DNA of 64,000 bases from Haliscomenobacter sp965225875 (GCF_965225875.1 NZ_CBDDBS010000002.1:1054001-1118000), one strand, 5' to 3'. Counted from the stretch's first letter, positions 49,578-59,300 are shown. Numbers and translations are program-made. The notes: generated by a model not told the origin, from the letters alone.

Positions 49578-51308
49578 CTATTGCTTAATGATGTTTTGTG
49601 TATAAATCGCCCCCTTGCTGATGAGTTTCAGCAAGTAGTTTCCCTTGGGGTACCGAGATAAGTTCATTTCCAGTAACTGCTCTTTTGCAATCCCTCGTGC
49701 CGTACTATCTACCTGCCGACCACTAAAATCATACAGAAATATCTGTTCAATTTCGGTATCCGATAAATTCTGGATGTTGAGTAGCCCCTTGGTTGGATTT
49801 GGATAAATATTGATCCTGGCAGCATCGGCATTGATCACCGGAATGCTGCTTACAACATTGGTCTGGAGGCTATTCAGGTAAACTTCCAGCATGGTATACC
49901 CCTCGGCATTGGTCGTGTTGCGATCGTTGGCGTTTTCGGGATTCAAGCCGAGGGATAACTCCCAGGCGTCGGGCATGCCGTCTTTATCACTATCGAGGGG
50001 TGCAGTTGCGGACTTGTAACTTGGAAAACCACCAACATCACTGGGTTTATCGATGATACCAGATGGATGGGTAACCCCTGTAGATGTAATCGTTTTGTAG
50101 GTTGCACCTTCGTAAGTCGCTTTTCCTTCCAGCATTTCCCGGATGATGCGGGCATCGATGGGGTCTCTTTCGGGTAAAATGGCACCAGCGTAACGGGCTA
50201 CAGAATCGTAGGCACTGGTGGCCGCAATGGGCACAAAATCAGAAATATTATAAGGGATAAGTTGTTTGGCTTCCCGGATCAAACGGTCGGCATCAGGGTG
50301 GTTGCTGCTTTTTTGTACCCCTTTGGTCCAGTTGTCGGCGGTCACATCGGGGTAGCCGTGCACGTAATTGCCGTGAATGTAAAAATCGCCACCCCAGATG
50401 GTATCGGTGCCTTCCAGGTAGAAGTTGGAATAGTTCAGGATGCGGTTGCGCTTGTTGGAGGCACTGCTGGTGGTCAAATTACCGGGGGTGGCGGGACCTG
50501 CTTTGTAGTAATTGTTGATCATGTTGTATTTGCCTCCCTCACCACCATACGCGCTATTGGTACTACCCCAGTTGTAAATCACGTTGTTGCAGAATTCCAG
50601 GCTATCGCCAAAGGTCTGACTATCGTAACGGGTACCATTGAAGCGGGGGGTGCGGCTGGTGTGGTGCGCAATGAGGTTGAATAGATAGGAGGAATTTGCA
50701 CCACCAAAAATACCGGCATAGCCGTGATTGCCCTTGGCGTGAATAGACTTGTACAGACTTTCGCTGATGATGTTCCACTGTAAGGTCACGTTTTTTACAT
50801 CGTAAAAACTGGTGGTCTCATCCACCGACCAACTCATAGAGCAGTGGTCGATGATGATGTTGCGGTAGGCTCCTGAAAAACAATTCAGGGCGTCGTCTTC
50901 AGAGGCTTGAGCATCGCCGTGCCGGAAGCGGAGGTAGCGGATGATGATGTTATTGGCCGAGATGTTTGTGGCATAGTTGGCGAGGCAGACGCCTTGCCCG
51001 GGGGCGGTTTGCCCGGCAATGGTGATATTGGGCTGTCTTAACACCAGCCGCGATTTCAACTCAATGATTCCTGAAACCCGGAACACAATGGTGCGGTTGG
51101 GTTTGCTGACTGCATCGCGTAAGCTGCCTGCTCCTGAATCGTTCAGGTTGGTCACTTCGTACACTTCGCCGCCGCGACCGCCAGTGGTGTATTTGCCACC
51201 GCCCATTGCGCCGGGAAAAGCTAGGGGTTGGGCGATAGTTGCTTGCGAAAAAACGATTCCCTGAACTAGGCAAAGCATCACTGCGATACCTGTTATTTTA
51301 GAGGCCAT
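49578..51308 (-). CDS. Pectate lyase family PL1 with T9SS sorting domain
   Basis: About 576 residues from ATG 51308 (MASKITGIAVMLCLVQG, signal peptide to FSQA). The PL1 parallel beta-helix covers about 25-400: AFPGAMGGGKYTTGGRGG, VTNLNDSGAGSLRDAV, IIIDHCSMSWSVDETTSFY, and SRTPRFN, where the Arg is the usual catalytic base. A DSDKDGMPDAWELSLGLNP thrombospondin-type-3-like calcium segment follows, and then a type A T9SS tail (INIYPNPTKGLLNIQN). The enzyme should cut homogalacturonan at the cell surface or outside. A start 13 codons upstream would overlap the hairpin at 51344. It is the last gene of the SusC-SusD operon. Confidence 0.92.
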   Translation of the reverse strand: MASKITGIAVMLCLVQGIVFSQATIAQPLAFPGAMGGGKYTTGGRGGEVYEVTNLNDSGAGSLRDAVSKPNRTIVFRVSGIIELKSRLVLRQPNITIAGQTAPGQGVCLANYATNISANNIIIRYLRFRHGDAQASEDDALNCFSGAYRNIIIDHCSMSWSVDETTSFYDVKNVTLQWNIISESLYKSIHAKGNHGYAGIFGGANSSYLFNLIAHHTSRTPRFNGTRYDSQTFGDSLEFCNNVIYNWGSTNSAYGGEGGKYNMINNYYKAGPATPGNLTTSSASNKRNRILNYSNFYLEGTDTIWGGDFYIHGNYVHGYPDVTADNWTKGVQKSSNHPDADRLIREAKQLIPYNISDFVPIAATSAYDSVARYAGAILPERDPIDARIIREMLEGKATYEGATYKTITSTGVTHPSGIIDKPSDVGGFPSYKSATAPLDSDKDGMPDAWELSLGLNPENANDRNTTNAEGYTMLEVYLNSLQTNVVSSIPVINADAARINIYPNPTKGLLNIQNLSDTEIEQIFLYDFSGRQVDSTARGIAKEQLLEMNLSRYPKGNYLLKLISKGAIYTQNIIKQ

Positions 51309-51343
51309 TACATTTGAATTGAATGAAAACTGAGAGGCATTAA

Positions 51344-51371
51344 TCATCCCGAATTCGAAAATTCGGGATGA
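51344..51371. terminator. Intercistronic hairpin before the PL1 gene
   Basis: Perfect 12-bp stem TCATCCCGAATT (51344-51355) with AATTCGGGATGA (51360-51371) and a CGAA loop. It lies 19 bp past the DUF5123-like stop and 35 bp before the PL1 start. There is no T-run on the minus strand, so mRNA processing or partial attenuation is more likely than full termination. Confidence 0.6.
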
Positions 51372-51390
51372 CTAATGATTAAAAATAAGG

Positions 51391-53058
51391 TTACAACTTC
51401 ACCCGCCAACGTGGATCCCCACTAGAGGTTTTCCCCGCAAAACCTGCGTCAGCAATTGCGAAGTTCCCTTTACTTGGGTCTCTCCACAGCTTAGTAGCTG
51501 TACCTGAGTAGTTCAAGGCAGGGAATCCTGGTAATTCAGATCCTGCTACAGCCGCAAAATCGGAAGTTGCCCAGGTGTTCAAAACGGATACAGTTGTACC
51601 CGCAAGGCCTTCCTTAAAGGTTACGGTTTTGCTGCCACTAGCTGCTTTGTCCCAGCCAGTTCCCCACACGGAGTTTGAAATGGTCAAGCCTTTTAAAATA
51701 TCGCTCCGACCAGCACCACCTCTGTATCTGATGGTTTTTTGCCCTGCTTCGGTGAATTCATTAAATGTACATGCATCAATCAAGAAGCTTTGTGAGTTGG
51801 TGCGAGAAGTAGCGATGAATGAGATCTGGTAAAAAGTGGAATTGAGCAGCTTGATGTGGTCAACTGCAGCTTTGTCCGCACCGTCAGTATCCGTTGTAAA
51901 AATCCCGTAGCTGCCGATGTTGTAAACGACACTATTGCTGATGGTGTAATTTTTAATGAACGAATCACTGCGCAAACGGGCAATCCCCCGCATACTGGTC
52001 AGGGTACAGTTTTTAAAGAGTAGATTAGTAATAATAGTAGGAGCGCCGGAGTTGTTGATGTTAAAAACGTAAACTGCACCAGGGTCGGATCCAATGATAT
52101 CGAGGTCCTCAAAAATGACGTTTTCAATGGTTACACCTGCTTTTACCCGCCAATCTCCAGTAGTATAGAGTTGTGCTTTTGCTTCCGTGAGCTCATACGC
52201 ACCTTTGATGGTTACGGATTGGCTCAACAGGTTAGTTGCAGCCGGAAAATTATAACGTACTCCTTTCTTCAACAAGATAATGCTTCCTTCCGCAGCTGTA
52301 GTCAATGCTGCATCAAGTGCATTGGGCGCTTCGTTGGTAGTAAGGTCAATTACATTGGGATCGCCGGGATAAACGCCTTTTTCCAAAGTCTTATAATCTA
52401 CAAAACCCCGCAAGCTGCCCGTGCTGTAAATGGCTACCAAATAACTCGTAGCTGGCGTCAATTTGTCGATGATCACTTCACCCGCAGTGTTCTGACCAGA
52501 ACTTACCGCATAGGTACCCAAAGCGTTTTTCAGCTTCTTATCCGTAGCATTGAATACCTTCACCTGATCGATGGGAAGACCAGAGGGGGTCCAACGCACC
52601 CTTGCCAGTACATCGGTTACGTCAAATGCTCTGGCTGCCAACTGGATGGAAGGCAGCGGTTCCGTACGAATAGACCCCAATAGAGCTGGCCTACTATTAA
52701 ACTGCGGATCAGCAGCAATAGCCGTCACCCTCACTTGATACAGGGAATTGTAATCCAGATCCTCTCCAACCAGGCTTTTGTTTACAACCAGGTAGGTGGT
52801 ATCCGTTGTAAAAGTATACAGTGGAGTGGTTTTGAATGAATCCTGGCTGATTTCGAATTTGTAGGAAACCGCCTCCTTCATTTTAGCCAATTCAATAATG
52901 ATGGTATTGAGTTTGGCCGACAGTGCGCTGTTCAAGGCTGGCCTGAACAATCTGGTTTCTTCGTATACCTGTTCCTCTTTTTTGCAACTGCCCAACAAAA
53001 AGATCAGCGCAGTACAAAAAGCGATGGGGAAGACCGTATACTTAGCAATATTTTTCAT
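51391..53058 (-). CDS. DUF5123/DUF4957-type surface lipoprotein of pectin loci
   Basis: 555 residues with lipobox LIFLLGSC (Cys25). Residues 40-235 form two fibronectin-III-like modules (YKFEISQDSFKTTPLYTFTTD; TSYLVAIYSTGSLRGF). Residues 255-480 are a right-handed beta-helix like that in pectate lyases (IENVIFEDLDIIGSDPG, TNLLFKNCTLTSMRGIARL), and the rest is the C-terminal DUF5123 region ending GDPRWRVKL. Such proteins often sit beside SusCD in pectin loci. I see no lyase Arg/Lys set, so a glycan-binding role is favoured (inference). Third gene in the operon, 70 bp after susD with a hairpin between. Confidence 0.82.
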   Translation of the reverse strand: MKNIAKYTVFPIAFCTALIFLLGSCKKEEQVYEETRLFRPALNSALSAKLNTIIIELAKMKEAVSYKFEISQDSFKTTPLYTFTTDTTYLVVNKSLVGEDLDYNSLYQVRVTAIAADPQFNSRPALLGSIRTEPLPSIQLAARAFDVTDVLARVRWTPSGLPIDQVKVFNATDKKLKNALGTYAVSSGQNTAGEVIIDKLTPATSYLVAIYSTGSLRGFVDYKTLEKGVYPGDPNVIDLTTNEAPNALDAALTTAAEGSIILLKKGVRYNFPAATNLLSQSVTIKGAYELTEAKAQLYTTGDWRVKAGVTIENVIFEDLDIIGSDPGAVYVFNINNSGAPTIITNLLFKNCTLTSMRGIARLRSDSFIKNYTISNSVVYNIGSYGIFTTDTDGADKAAVDHIKLLNSTFYQISFIATSRTNSQSFLIDACTFNEFTEAGQKTIRYRGGAGRSDILKGLTISNSVWGTGWDKAASGSKTVTFKEGLAGTTVSVLNTWATSDFAAVAGSELPGFPALNYSGTATKLWRDPSKGNFAIADAGFAGKTSSGDPRWRVKL

Positions 53059-53076
53059 GGTTGAATTTTGACATCA

Positions 53077-53122
53077 GAGCTTGTTTAAGTTTTTTGTTCG
53101 GGCTACAAACTTAAATAAGCTC
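53077..53122. terminator. Intercistronic hairpin after the pectin susD
   Basis: A 16-bp stem, GAGCTTGTTTAAGTTT (53077-53092) with AAACTTAAATAAGCTC (53107-53122), one mismatch, 14-nt loop. It lies 6 bp past the susD stop. Such a stem can protect the upstream susCD message from 3' decay and lower expression of the genes behind it (inference). Confidence 0.6.
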
Positions 53123-53128
53123 TCAAGG

Positions 53129-54943
53129 TTATTTAAATTGATAGCCGCTGTTGTTGATCTTGCCCTGGCTGGCGGCAACCGCTTCTTCCGGAATCGGGAA
53201 AATGTAGCGCGCTACTCCCGGAACAGGTCCGTTGTAGTAAGGCTCCCAATCTTTGAGGACAAAATCGGAATAGGTGGCCTTGGTCGCGTCATACATGGCT
53301 CTGGTAAAAGGAACCCTGGTCCAGGAAGCGTCGGGGGTGGTGTTTATCTTGGAATTTGGATTCAGGACGATAAACTTCCCGGCATCATTGCGCTTCCAGT
53401 ACATGTAATCAGGCAAGTTGGCGTATTTACCCGTACCCGCCAGCGCATCATCAACCATCTGCTTTTGAATATTGACAATTTCTTTCATTTTTTGGGAATA
53501 AATCCCCCAGCGGATCAACTCGTATTTTCTGATCATTTCGCCGCCAAATTCCCAGCCTCTTTCATCTACGATGGCGTTGAAAAAGTCGGTTTTGTTGGCC
53601 GATCTGGAATCAGTGTAAGCATCAACTTTTTCTGCCCAAAGGTTGGAAGGGAAAGCTCTTTGACGAACCCTCTTGAAGGCATCTTTTGCAGCAGCAGTTG
53701 GCCCGTTCAGTTCGTTTTCGGCTTCAGCGTACATCAACAGGATGTCGGCATAACGCATCATCGGCCAGTTGATCCCGGTTCCTTTGGCAGAGTTTTGCCC
53801 TTGTGGTGTAGTCAGGAAATAACGACTCCATTTGCCCTGTGCGATGTTGGTTGCACCAGCAAACTCCTCTTGAAACTTGGTATTTACCTGATACAATCCG
53901 CAGGTTACATCTCTCCGAATATCCGTTGTATCAAAAGAACAATAGTAACTGATCGGAACGGCCATGTAATTGTTACCAGAACCCAAAGCATGAGAAGCAG
54001 TGGCCCCACCCTGAACCGTAATCCCGATATTCCAACCCACGTCACCATTGCCTAGTGCAAAAGGTACTTCAAAAAGAACATCCGAATTTACGGTGGTAAT
54101 GAACTTGCTTTGGTTCAGGAAAACCTGACGATAATCCTTAGGCAGTGGGCGATCTTTAAGCGAAATCAACTTGGCTGTGTAATCCTTGGCGATTTGATAA
54201 TAGGTTTTGTAATCCCCATCTCTAGTCATGGTCATATCGGGCTTGAGGTAGTAGCCACCTCTTTGCAGAGCCAAACGGGCAATCATGCCCAGGGTAAACT
54301 CCCGATTGACCTGTTCTGTACCATACTGGCACTGATCCGCCCAGAGCATTTTATCTTCGATGGCTTTGAGGTCATCGATCAACTGGGTCAAAATGACGTT
54401 GCGATTTTCGCGAGGCAGGTAAAAATCAACCCCAGCTTTGGGGGCTTGACGAACGTTCGGCACATCGCCAAAATAGTAAATCAACATGCTGTACCAGTAG
54501 GCACGTATGGTATACACCTCGCCCAACATGTTGTACATCAGACGCTTGGTTTGTGCGTCTGGCGACTCTAGAGCGCCGCTGCTTTCGATTCCTTCAATGG
54601 CAATGTTTGCATCGCGGATGGAAGTATAGGCCGAATTCCAGAATTGGCGGAGGTCACCATTGGTGGACAATGCGTCCAAATTCCAGATTTGGTAACGGTC
54701 GCTGGAGCTGGACCAACCACTTTGGCGCTCGATGTCGGTATTGCCCGTCATGTTGTTGGACAAGCGAGACCTGAAGCCATCGGTTCCAAACTGTACATAG
54801 GCGGCGTTTACCCCTTTGCGGGCATCGTCCACATTTGAAAATACATAGTTACTGTCAAAGGTCGACAGTGAATCTGGCTCCAGAAAATCAGCACAGGAAG
54901 CCAGAGAAAGAAGCAAGGCAAAAATGAATATATTCCTTTTCAT
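53129..54943 (-). CDS. SusD/RagB-like outer-membrane lipoprotein, pectin locus
   Basis: 604 residues with lipobox LLLSLASC (Cys17). SusD-type architecture: an N-terminal domain (FDSNYVFSNVDDARKGVNAAY), TPR-like helices (GEVYTIRAYWYSMLIYYFGDVPNV, ADQCQYGTEQVNREFTLGMIARLALQRGGYYL), and a C-terminal RagB part (MRYADILLMYAEAENELNGPTAAAKDAFKRVRQRAF; DERGWEFGGEMIRKYELIRWG). It binds oligosaccharide at the surface and works as the lid of the SusC channel encoded 21 bp upstream. Neighbouring pectate lyases point to pectic oligomers as ligand (inference). Intact, unlike the first susD of the window. Confidence 0.93.
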   Translation of the reverse strand: MKRNIFIFALLLSLASCADFLEPDSLSTFDSNYVFSNVDDARKGVNAAYVQFGTDGFRSRLSNNMTGNTDIERQSGWSSSSDRYQIWNLDALSTNGDLRQFWNSAYTSIRDANIAIEGIESSGALESPDAQTKRLMYNMLGEVYTIRAYWYSMLIYYFGDVPNVRQAPKAGVDFYLPRENRNVILTQLIDDLKAIEDKMLWADQCQYGTEQVNREFTLGMIARLALQRGGYYLKPDMTMTRDGDYKTYYQIAKDYTAKLISLKDRPLPKDYRQVFLNQSKFITTVNSDVLFEVPFALGNGDVGWNIGITVQGGATASHALGSGNNYMAVPISYYCSFDTTDIRRDVTCGLYQVNTKFQEEFAGATNIAQGKWSRYFLTTPQGQNSAKGTGINWPMMRYADILLMYAEAENELNGPTAAAKDAFKRVRQRAFPSNLWAEKVDAYTDSRSANKTDFFNAIVDERGWEFGGEMIRKYELIRWGIYSQKMKEIVNIQKQMVDDALAGTGKYANLPDYMYWKRNDAGKFIVLNPNSKINTTPDASWTRVPFTRAMYDATKATYSDFVLKDWEPYYNGPVPGVARYIFPIPEEAVAASQGKINNSGYQFK

Positions 54944-54964
54944 CGTTTTCTACTTTACAGGTGA

Positions 54965-57900
54965 TTAAAAGTTGACGTTAACCCCGGCAGTATAAGCTCT
55001 GCTTCTTGGGAAGGAAGAATAATCGACACCAGGAGTAAGTTGGTTGTAGCCACTGCGGCCTGTGCTCACCTCGGGGTCATAGCCACTGTACTTGGTCCAG
55101 AGCTTCAGGTTGCTGCCGGCGAGGTACACGCGAACTTGACCGATCTTCAGTTTTGAAGTCAAAGCCTTGGGAAGGGTGTAACCAATATTCAGGTTGTTCA
55201 AACGAATAAAAGAACCGTCTTCTACTGCCCAGGAGTGAATCACGGCTTGTGCTACACCGTAGCTGGCGTGTGACCAGATTTCCTTGCCGGCATTCATTTG
55301 AGCCAGCTGGTTCAGGTCGGTGACTACCTGGCCTGGCGTTCCCGTTACCGCCCCATCAAAGTCAATGTAGGTAAAACGTTTGTCGGAACTCATGGTGCTC
55401 AGGAGGTTGCCATAAGTAACCCGTCTGAATTGGTTGTACTGGATTTTTCCGGTGTTGTACACGTCGTTGCCCAGCGACCAGTTGAAGAAAATGGCTGCAT
55501 CAAACCCTTTAAACACACCACTCAGGCCAAATCCGCCTTGTGCTACGGGCAGTGCATTGCCAATCACTTTACGGTCTTTGCTGGTGATTTGTCCGTCGCC
55601 ATCCAGGTCTTTCAATTTCAAAAAGCCAGGTCTGAGGCGGGTGTTGCCCACCGTTCCACCAGCGTTTGGAATCCCTTCTTTCAAGGTGTAGGTACCTGTA
55701 GTTGCATTATACCCTGCAAAATCGGAGGTCTGGTAAAAGCCGTCGGTTACATAACCATAAATGTCACCCACTTTGCCGCCCACTACGATGTAGTAATCGT
55801 CGCGGTCTTTCAAGTCGGTACTCGCCCAGTTGGATTGGAAGAAACGAGAGTTCGTTCCGTCAAGTGCATCAATTTTGGCTACGTTGTGGCCTACGGTGAA
55901 GTTGGCAGTCAGCACATAATCGCGGTGTTCCAGAACATTGACATTGAGTCCCAGTTCCACCCCTTTGTTGGAAGTGCTACCGATGTTGTTCCATTGGGTG
56001 GTGAACCCGGTATTGGATGGAATGGCAGATTGCAACAACAAGTCTTTGGTGGTATTGTAATAGAAGTCGAGGCTACCGGTGATTCTTGATTTGTAAAAGC
56101 TGAAATCAAGACCAGCGTTGCGGTTGATGGTCGTTTCCCAAACCAGATTGGGGTTGTACAAAGTGGAGCCGGAAGGCGTGTAGTACGGATTGTCAAAATT
56201 GCCAAAGCCAGGTCCGCGCAGGGTAGAACCTACGAACAAAAGCTGGGTAGCGGTAGAGTTGATGCGGTCGTTACCCGTTTCGCCGTAGCTGAGCCGCAGT
56301 TTCAATTCAGAGACAGCGTCAGAGTTTTTGAGAAAATCCTCCTCTGAAATCTTCCAACCCAAGGCAAAAGCGGGGAAAATCCCCAGGCGGTTTTCGGCAG
56401 CAAATTTGCTGGAAGCATCAGCTCTCACCGTAATCGTGGCCAGGTACTTGTTGTTGAAGCTGTAATCGAGGCGACCAAACCCAGACACCCGGTTTTCATC
56501 GGTGAAAATTTGGGTCTCCAAGCGGTCGGTACGACCAAAGGTCATGTTGGCAAACAATTCTTCAGGCGTAATCGACAAGCGGAAGTCTTCAGAGCGGATA
56601 AAGTCGGATTTGCCGCCATTGGAATACACCTCGTGACCGAGCAAAATGTCGAAATTGTGTTTGGAGGCCAGGTTGAATTTGTAGTTGAGCGTATTCAGCC
56701 AGCGGTAAGAGTCAACAATGGAAGTCCCTTTTTCACCCAGAGGCAGGTTGCCCCCGTTGTTGAAGGATTCCCCGGTGAGTGGCCCGTAGAAGCGCAGATT
56801 TTCATTGAATCCTTTGGAGGTAGTGATGGTCGATTTGATGTTCAAATTAGGCGTAATGTCGTATTTGAGCGCCCCGTTGAGGATGTACTCGTTGTTGGTT
56901 CTTCTGCGCCAGTCTTGTTCGGCCAGTTTTACCGGGCTAACCAGACTGGAGATGAAGGTGGCAAAATCGTCGTTGGGATCGAGTTCGTTCAGGTTCAATT
57001 CCAGTTCATCAGCCAAACCATTGACGGGGCGGGTTTGCACAGCGTCCTTGACGTTTAACTGGGCGTTACCAGAAGTACCTGCACCATTCGTTACCGTATT
57101 GGTGAGGCGCGCAGTACCGGTGAATGTTAACTTTTTGCCCAGCTCTTGATCAATTTTAAAGTTGATCACATTGCGGCGGTAATTGTTGTTGAGCAACAAA
57201 CCTTCATCCTGGTTGTTCGTAAAACTCAATGCCATTTTGGTGGTTTTGGTGCCCCCACTGATGCTGAGGTTGTGCGATTGGGAAGGCCGCGGCGCACCAA
57301 AAAGCTCTTGCTGCCAATCGGTAGGTTTCTTTTGTTTGTACAATTCCAAATCGTCGTAAACCCCAAAAAAGCGTTCAAAGGAGTTTAGGGCTGCGGTGGA
57401 GGAAAGTTTGGCGTACTCGTAGTTGGCCAATACAAATTCGTAGGGGTCGAGCACCTCGTATTTGCGGTCGTAAGGCAGTGTTTTAGCCTGATAAAAAGCG
57501 TTGTAACTTATCGATACTTTACCTGCTTTAGGCGTTTTGGTCGTGATGACTACAACCCCGTTAGCAGCTTGTGCGCCATAAATGGCCGTAGCAGCAGCAT
57601 CCTTCAATACGTTGATGCTTTCAATATCGGAGGGTGCAATACCCCGGATTGAGCTTACAATGAACCCATCTACCACATATAATGGTGAGTTGTCTTGCGT
57701 AATGGAGCCCCCGCCGCGCACCCGAATCACCACATCGGCATCGGGCGAACCATCGGTGGAGGTGACGTTCACCCCGGGGAGGCGGCCCGCCATGGCTTGG
57801 GCTACGTCAGCAACGGGAATTTTGGAGAGCTCTTTAGCCCCTAATGAAGCTACCGAGCCGGTCATGTCGCTTTTTTTAATCGCTCCATAACCATAGTTCA

Positions 57901-58216
57901 CTATGACCACTTCATCCAAAACGGAAGCGTCTTCCAGCATGACTACATCGACGGTCGTTTTCCCTTCCACGGAAACTTGCTGGGTTTTAAAACCCGTAAA
58001 AGAGAATTCCAGAATGGCATTGTTCGGAACGGTAAGGGAATAGGTGCCGTCAACATTTGTGGCGGTACCATTGGATGTTCCTTGTTGGATGACGCTGGTA
58101 CCCGGTAACCCTGCACCTGAAGCATCTGTTACTTTTCCTTTTACTACTATTTGCGCATTGAGGAAGCCGCAAAATAGCAGGAGAGAAAGCAATAATAGTC
58201 CTTGCTTTGTAGGCAT
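54965..58216 (-). CDS. SusC/RagA-like TonB-dependent transporter, pectin locus
   Basis: About 1083 residues from ATG 58216 (MPTKQGLLLLSLLLFCGFLNAQ, signal peptide). Carboxypeptidase-regulatory-like domain (IVVKGKVTDASGAGLPGTSV), TonB-box-like stretch (LDEVVIVNYGYGAIKKSDMTGSV), SusC plug signature (IRVRGGGSITQDNSPLYVVDG; AAATAIYGAQAANGVVVITTK) and a barrel ending SRAYTAGVNVNF. It should import pectic oligosaccharides with SusD. Earlier in-frame starts to 58417 read through AT-rich leader and are unlikely. A LacI-type operator is centred about 310 bp upstream. First gene of a susC-susD-DUF5123-PL1 operon. Confidence 0.94.
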   Translation of the reverse strand: MPTKQGLLLLSLLLFCGFLNAQIVVKGKVTDASGAGLPGTSVIQQGTSNGTATNVDGTYSLTVPNNAILEFSFTGFKTQQVSVEGKTTVDVVMLEDASVLDEVVIVNYGYGAIKKSDMTGSVASLGAKELSKIPVADVAQAMAGRLPGVNVTSTDGSPDADVVIRVRGGGSITQDNSPLYVVDGFIVSSIRGIAPSDIESINVLKDAAATAIYGAQAANGVVVITTKTPKAGKVSISYNAFYQAKTLPYDRKYEVLDPYEFVLANYEYAKLSSTAALNSFERFFGVYDDLELYKQKKPTDWQQELFGAPRPSQSHNLSISGGTKTTKMALSFTNNQDEGLLLNNNYRRNVINFKIDQELGKKLTFTGTARLTNTVTNGAGTSGNAQLNVKDAVQTRPVNGLADELELNLNELDPNDDFATFISSLVSPVKLAEQDWRRRTNNEYILNGALKYDITPNLNIKSTITTSKGFNENLRFYGPLTGESFNNGGNLPLGEKGTSIVDSYRWLNTLNYKFNLASKHNFDILLGHEVYSNGGKSDFIRSEDFRLSITPEELFANMTFGRTDRLETQIFTDENRVSGFGRLDYSFNNKYLATITVRADASSKFAAENRLGIFPAFALGWKISEEDFLKNSDAVSELKLRLSYGETGNDRINSTATQLLFVGSTLRGPGFGNFDNPYYTPSGSTLYNPNLVWETTINRNAGLDFSFYKSRITGSLDFYYNTTKDLLLQSAIPSNTGFTTQWNNIGSTSNKGVELGLNVNVLEHRDYVLTANFTVGHNVAKIDALDGTNSRFFQSNWASTDLKDRDDYYIVVGGKVGDIYGYVTDGFYQTSDFAGYNATTGTYTLKEGIPNAGGTVGNTRLRPGFLKLKDLDGDGQITSKDRKVIGNALPVAQGGFGLSGVFKGFDAAIFFNWSLGNDVYNTGKIQYNQFRRVTYGNLLSTMSSDKRFTYIDFDGAVTGTPGQVVTDLNQLAQMNAGKEIWSHASYGVAQAVIHSWAVEDGSFIRLNNLNIGYTLPKALTSKLKIGQVRVYLAGSNLKLWTKYSGYDPEVSTGRSGYNQLTPGVDYSSFPRSRAYTAGVNVNF

Positions 58217-58694
58217 TTTTGTAGAATTTAAATCTATACCAATGAAAATTTGTGAAATTTCGAGCGCAAAAATTAAGCTAAGGTGCATGCTGAATACAGC
58301 ATACCTCTGGCTGGGCTTCCACAGAAGCCAGGCACAGCAATAGCTTTTTTCCACATCAAAAACATAGAATGCCTGATCAAAAAAATTGATCCGGTTTTGA
58401 AATAAATAAACTGTCAAATGGGCCTTGACAAAAAAAAAGAGTAGTGGTAGGCAGTTTTTCAGTACGATATTAGGTTTTTATCCTTCTTTGTGTCTCAAGA
58501 GTAGATTTTTTTTTTACGCAAACGTTATCGGGAACGTTCCCAGCATTGTTTTTAAAAGTGGGGGGAGGGAAATCAAGGGATTGAGGTTGGTGGGGGGAAT
58601 TTGGGGGTGAGTGATTTGTTTTTGGAATTGGTTGAAGAGCGGTGGTGGTCGGCGATTTGGTTGAGGAGAAAAGCAGCAGGTAAGTGTTGAGGTT
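58217..58694 (-). other. Long AT-rich leader and regulatory region of the pectin susC operon
   Basis: Between the DUF416 gene and the susC start no gene is visible. The region holds the operator at 58518-58541 and two small hairpins: ATGCTG/CAGCAT (58287-58302) and GGCTTC-CACA-GAAGCC (58314-58329). A TAATTTTTG octamer-like sequence (near 58267-58275, minus strand) is one base too long for a standard -7 box. Downstream of the operator are G-rich runs without clear function. Confidence 0.5.
58518..58541. promoter_or_regulatory. LacI-type operator upstream of the pectin susC
   Basis: GCAAACGTT-ATCGGG-AACGTTCCC: the left half and spacer equal the site at 48403-48426, and 23 bases (58516-58538) are identical; only the last bases of the right arm differ. 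Distance to the susC ATG is about 300 bp. Confidence 0.7.
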
Positions 58695-59300
58695 TCACCC
58701 AGGGTAAATAGCCCTTAAATTGACCATTTCCGGAAACCGACGATTCATATCCCTCAATTTAAACACTTGCTCTTCATTGATAATTTTCACGGTTTGAACT
58801 GAGCTTAATAGCGCTTGTTGTCTTTCCAGCTCATTCAGCATAAAAGGGCTATCCGCAATTTTATATTCCAAATCTGCATCGGAAGGATCGAGGTCCAAAT
58901 ACTCTTGAATAAACATATCCACAGTTGCAATCGCTTGTTCTATCACTGTTTCCAGTTCTTGCAAGTCGAAATCATGTAACAAGCGGAGAAGTGAATGACA
59001 AGCGATACAAAAATCAAAAGCATAAGCTGCTACTCCTTCTTCTTCATCCAGGTCCGGAGTGAGCGCTTCGATTTGTTCTGAAAAACTGCTCAATGAAAAT
59101 TTTTTGGTATCCGGAAAGGCTGTGATATAATCGAAACAAGCATTTAAAATTGCAGTGGCAGCTTTGATCTTTTCTTTGTCTTGTGAAAAAAAATAATCAA
59201 AATTTGCCTTCATTTTGTCAACAATCAAGCAAGCGAATAAGCCTTGTTGAGGAAAGGTAAGATGTAATGCCGTGTTGAATATTTGCTTTGCTATTTTCAT
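58695..59300 (-). CDS. DUF416 (YjaG-like) family protein
   Basis: 201 residues, all helical in character, no signal peptide. FPQQGLFACLIVDKMKANFDYF near the start and EALTPDLDEEEGVAAYAFDFCIACHSLLRLL in the middle follow the pattern of the DUF416/YjaG family, which includes an Escherichia coli protein of unknown function. The C-terminal half is DLDPSDADLEYKIADSPFMLNELERQQALL. No catalytic residues are known for the family, so I assign no function. It lies alone between the pectin operon and a DUF4249 gene. Confidence 0.65.
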   Translation of the reverse strand: MKIAKQIFNTALHLTFPQQGLFACLIVDKMKANFDYFFSQDKEKIKAATAILNACFDYITAFPDTKKFSLSSFSEQIEALTPDLDEEEGVAAYAFDFCIACHSLLRLLHDFDLQELETVIEQAIATVDMFIQEYLDLDPSDADLEYKIADSPFMLNELERQQALLSSVQTVKIINEEQVFKLRDMNRRFPEMVNLRAIYPG

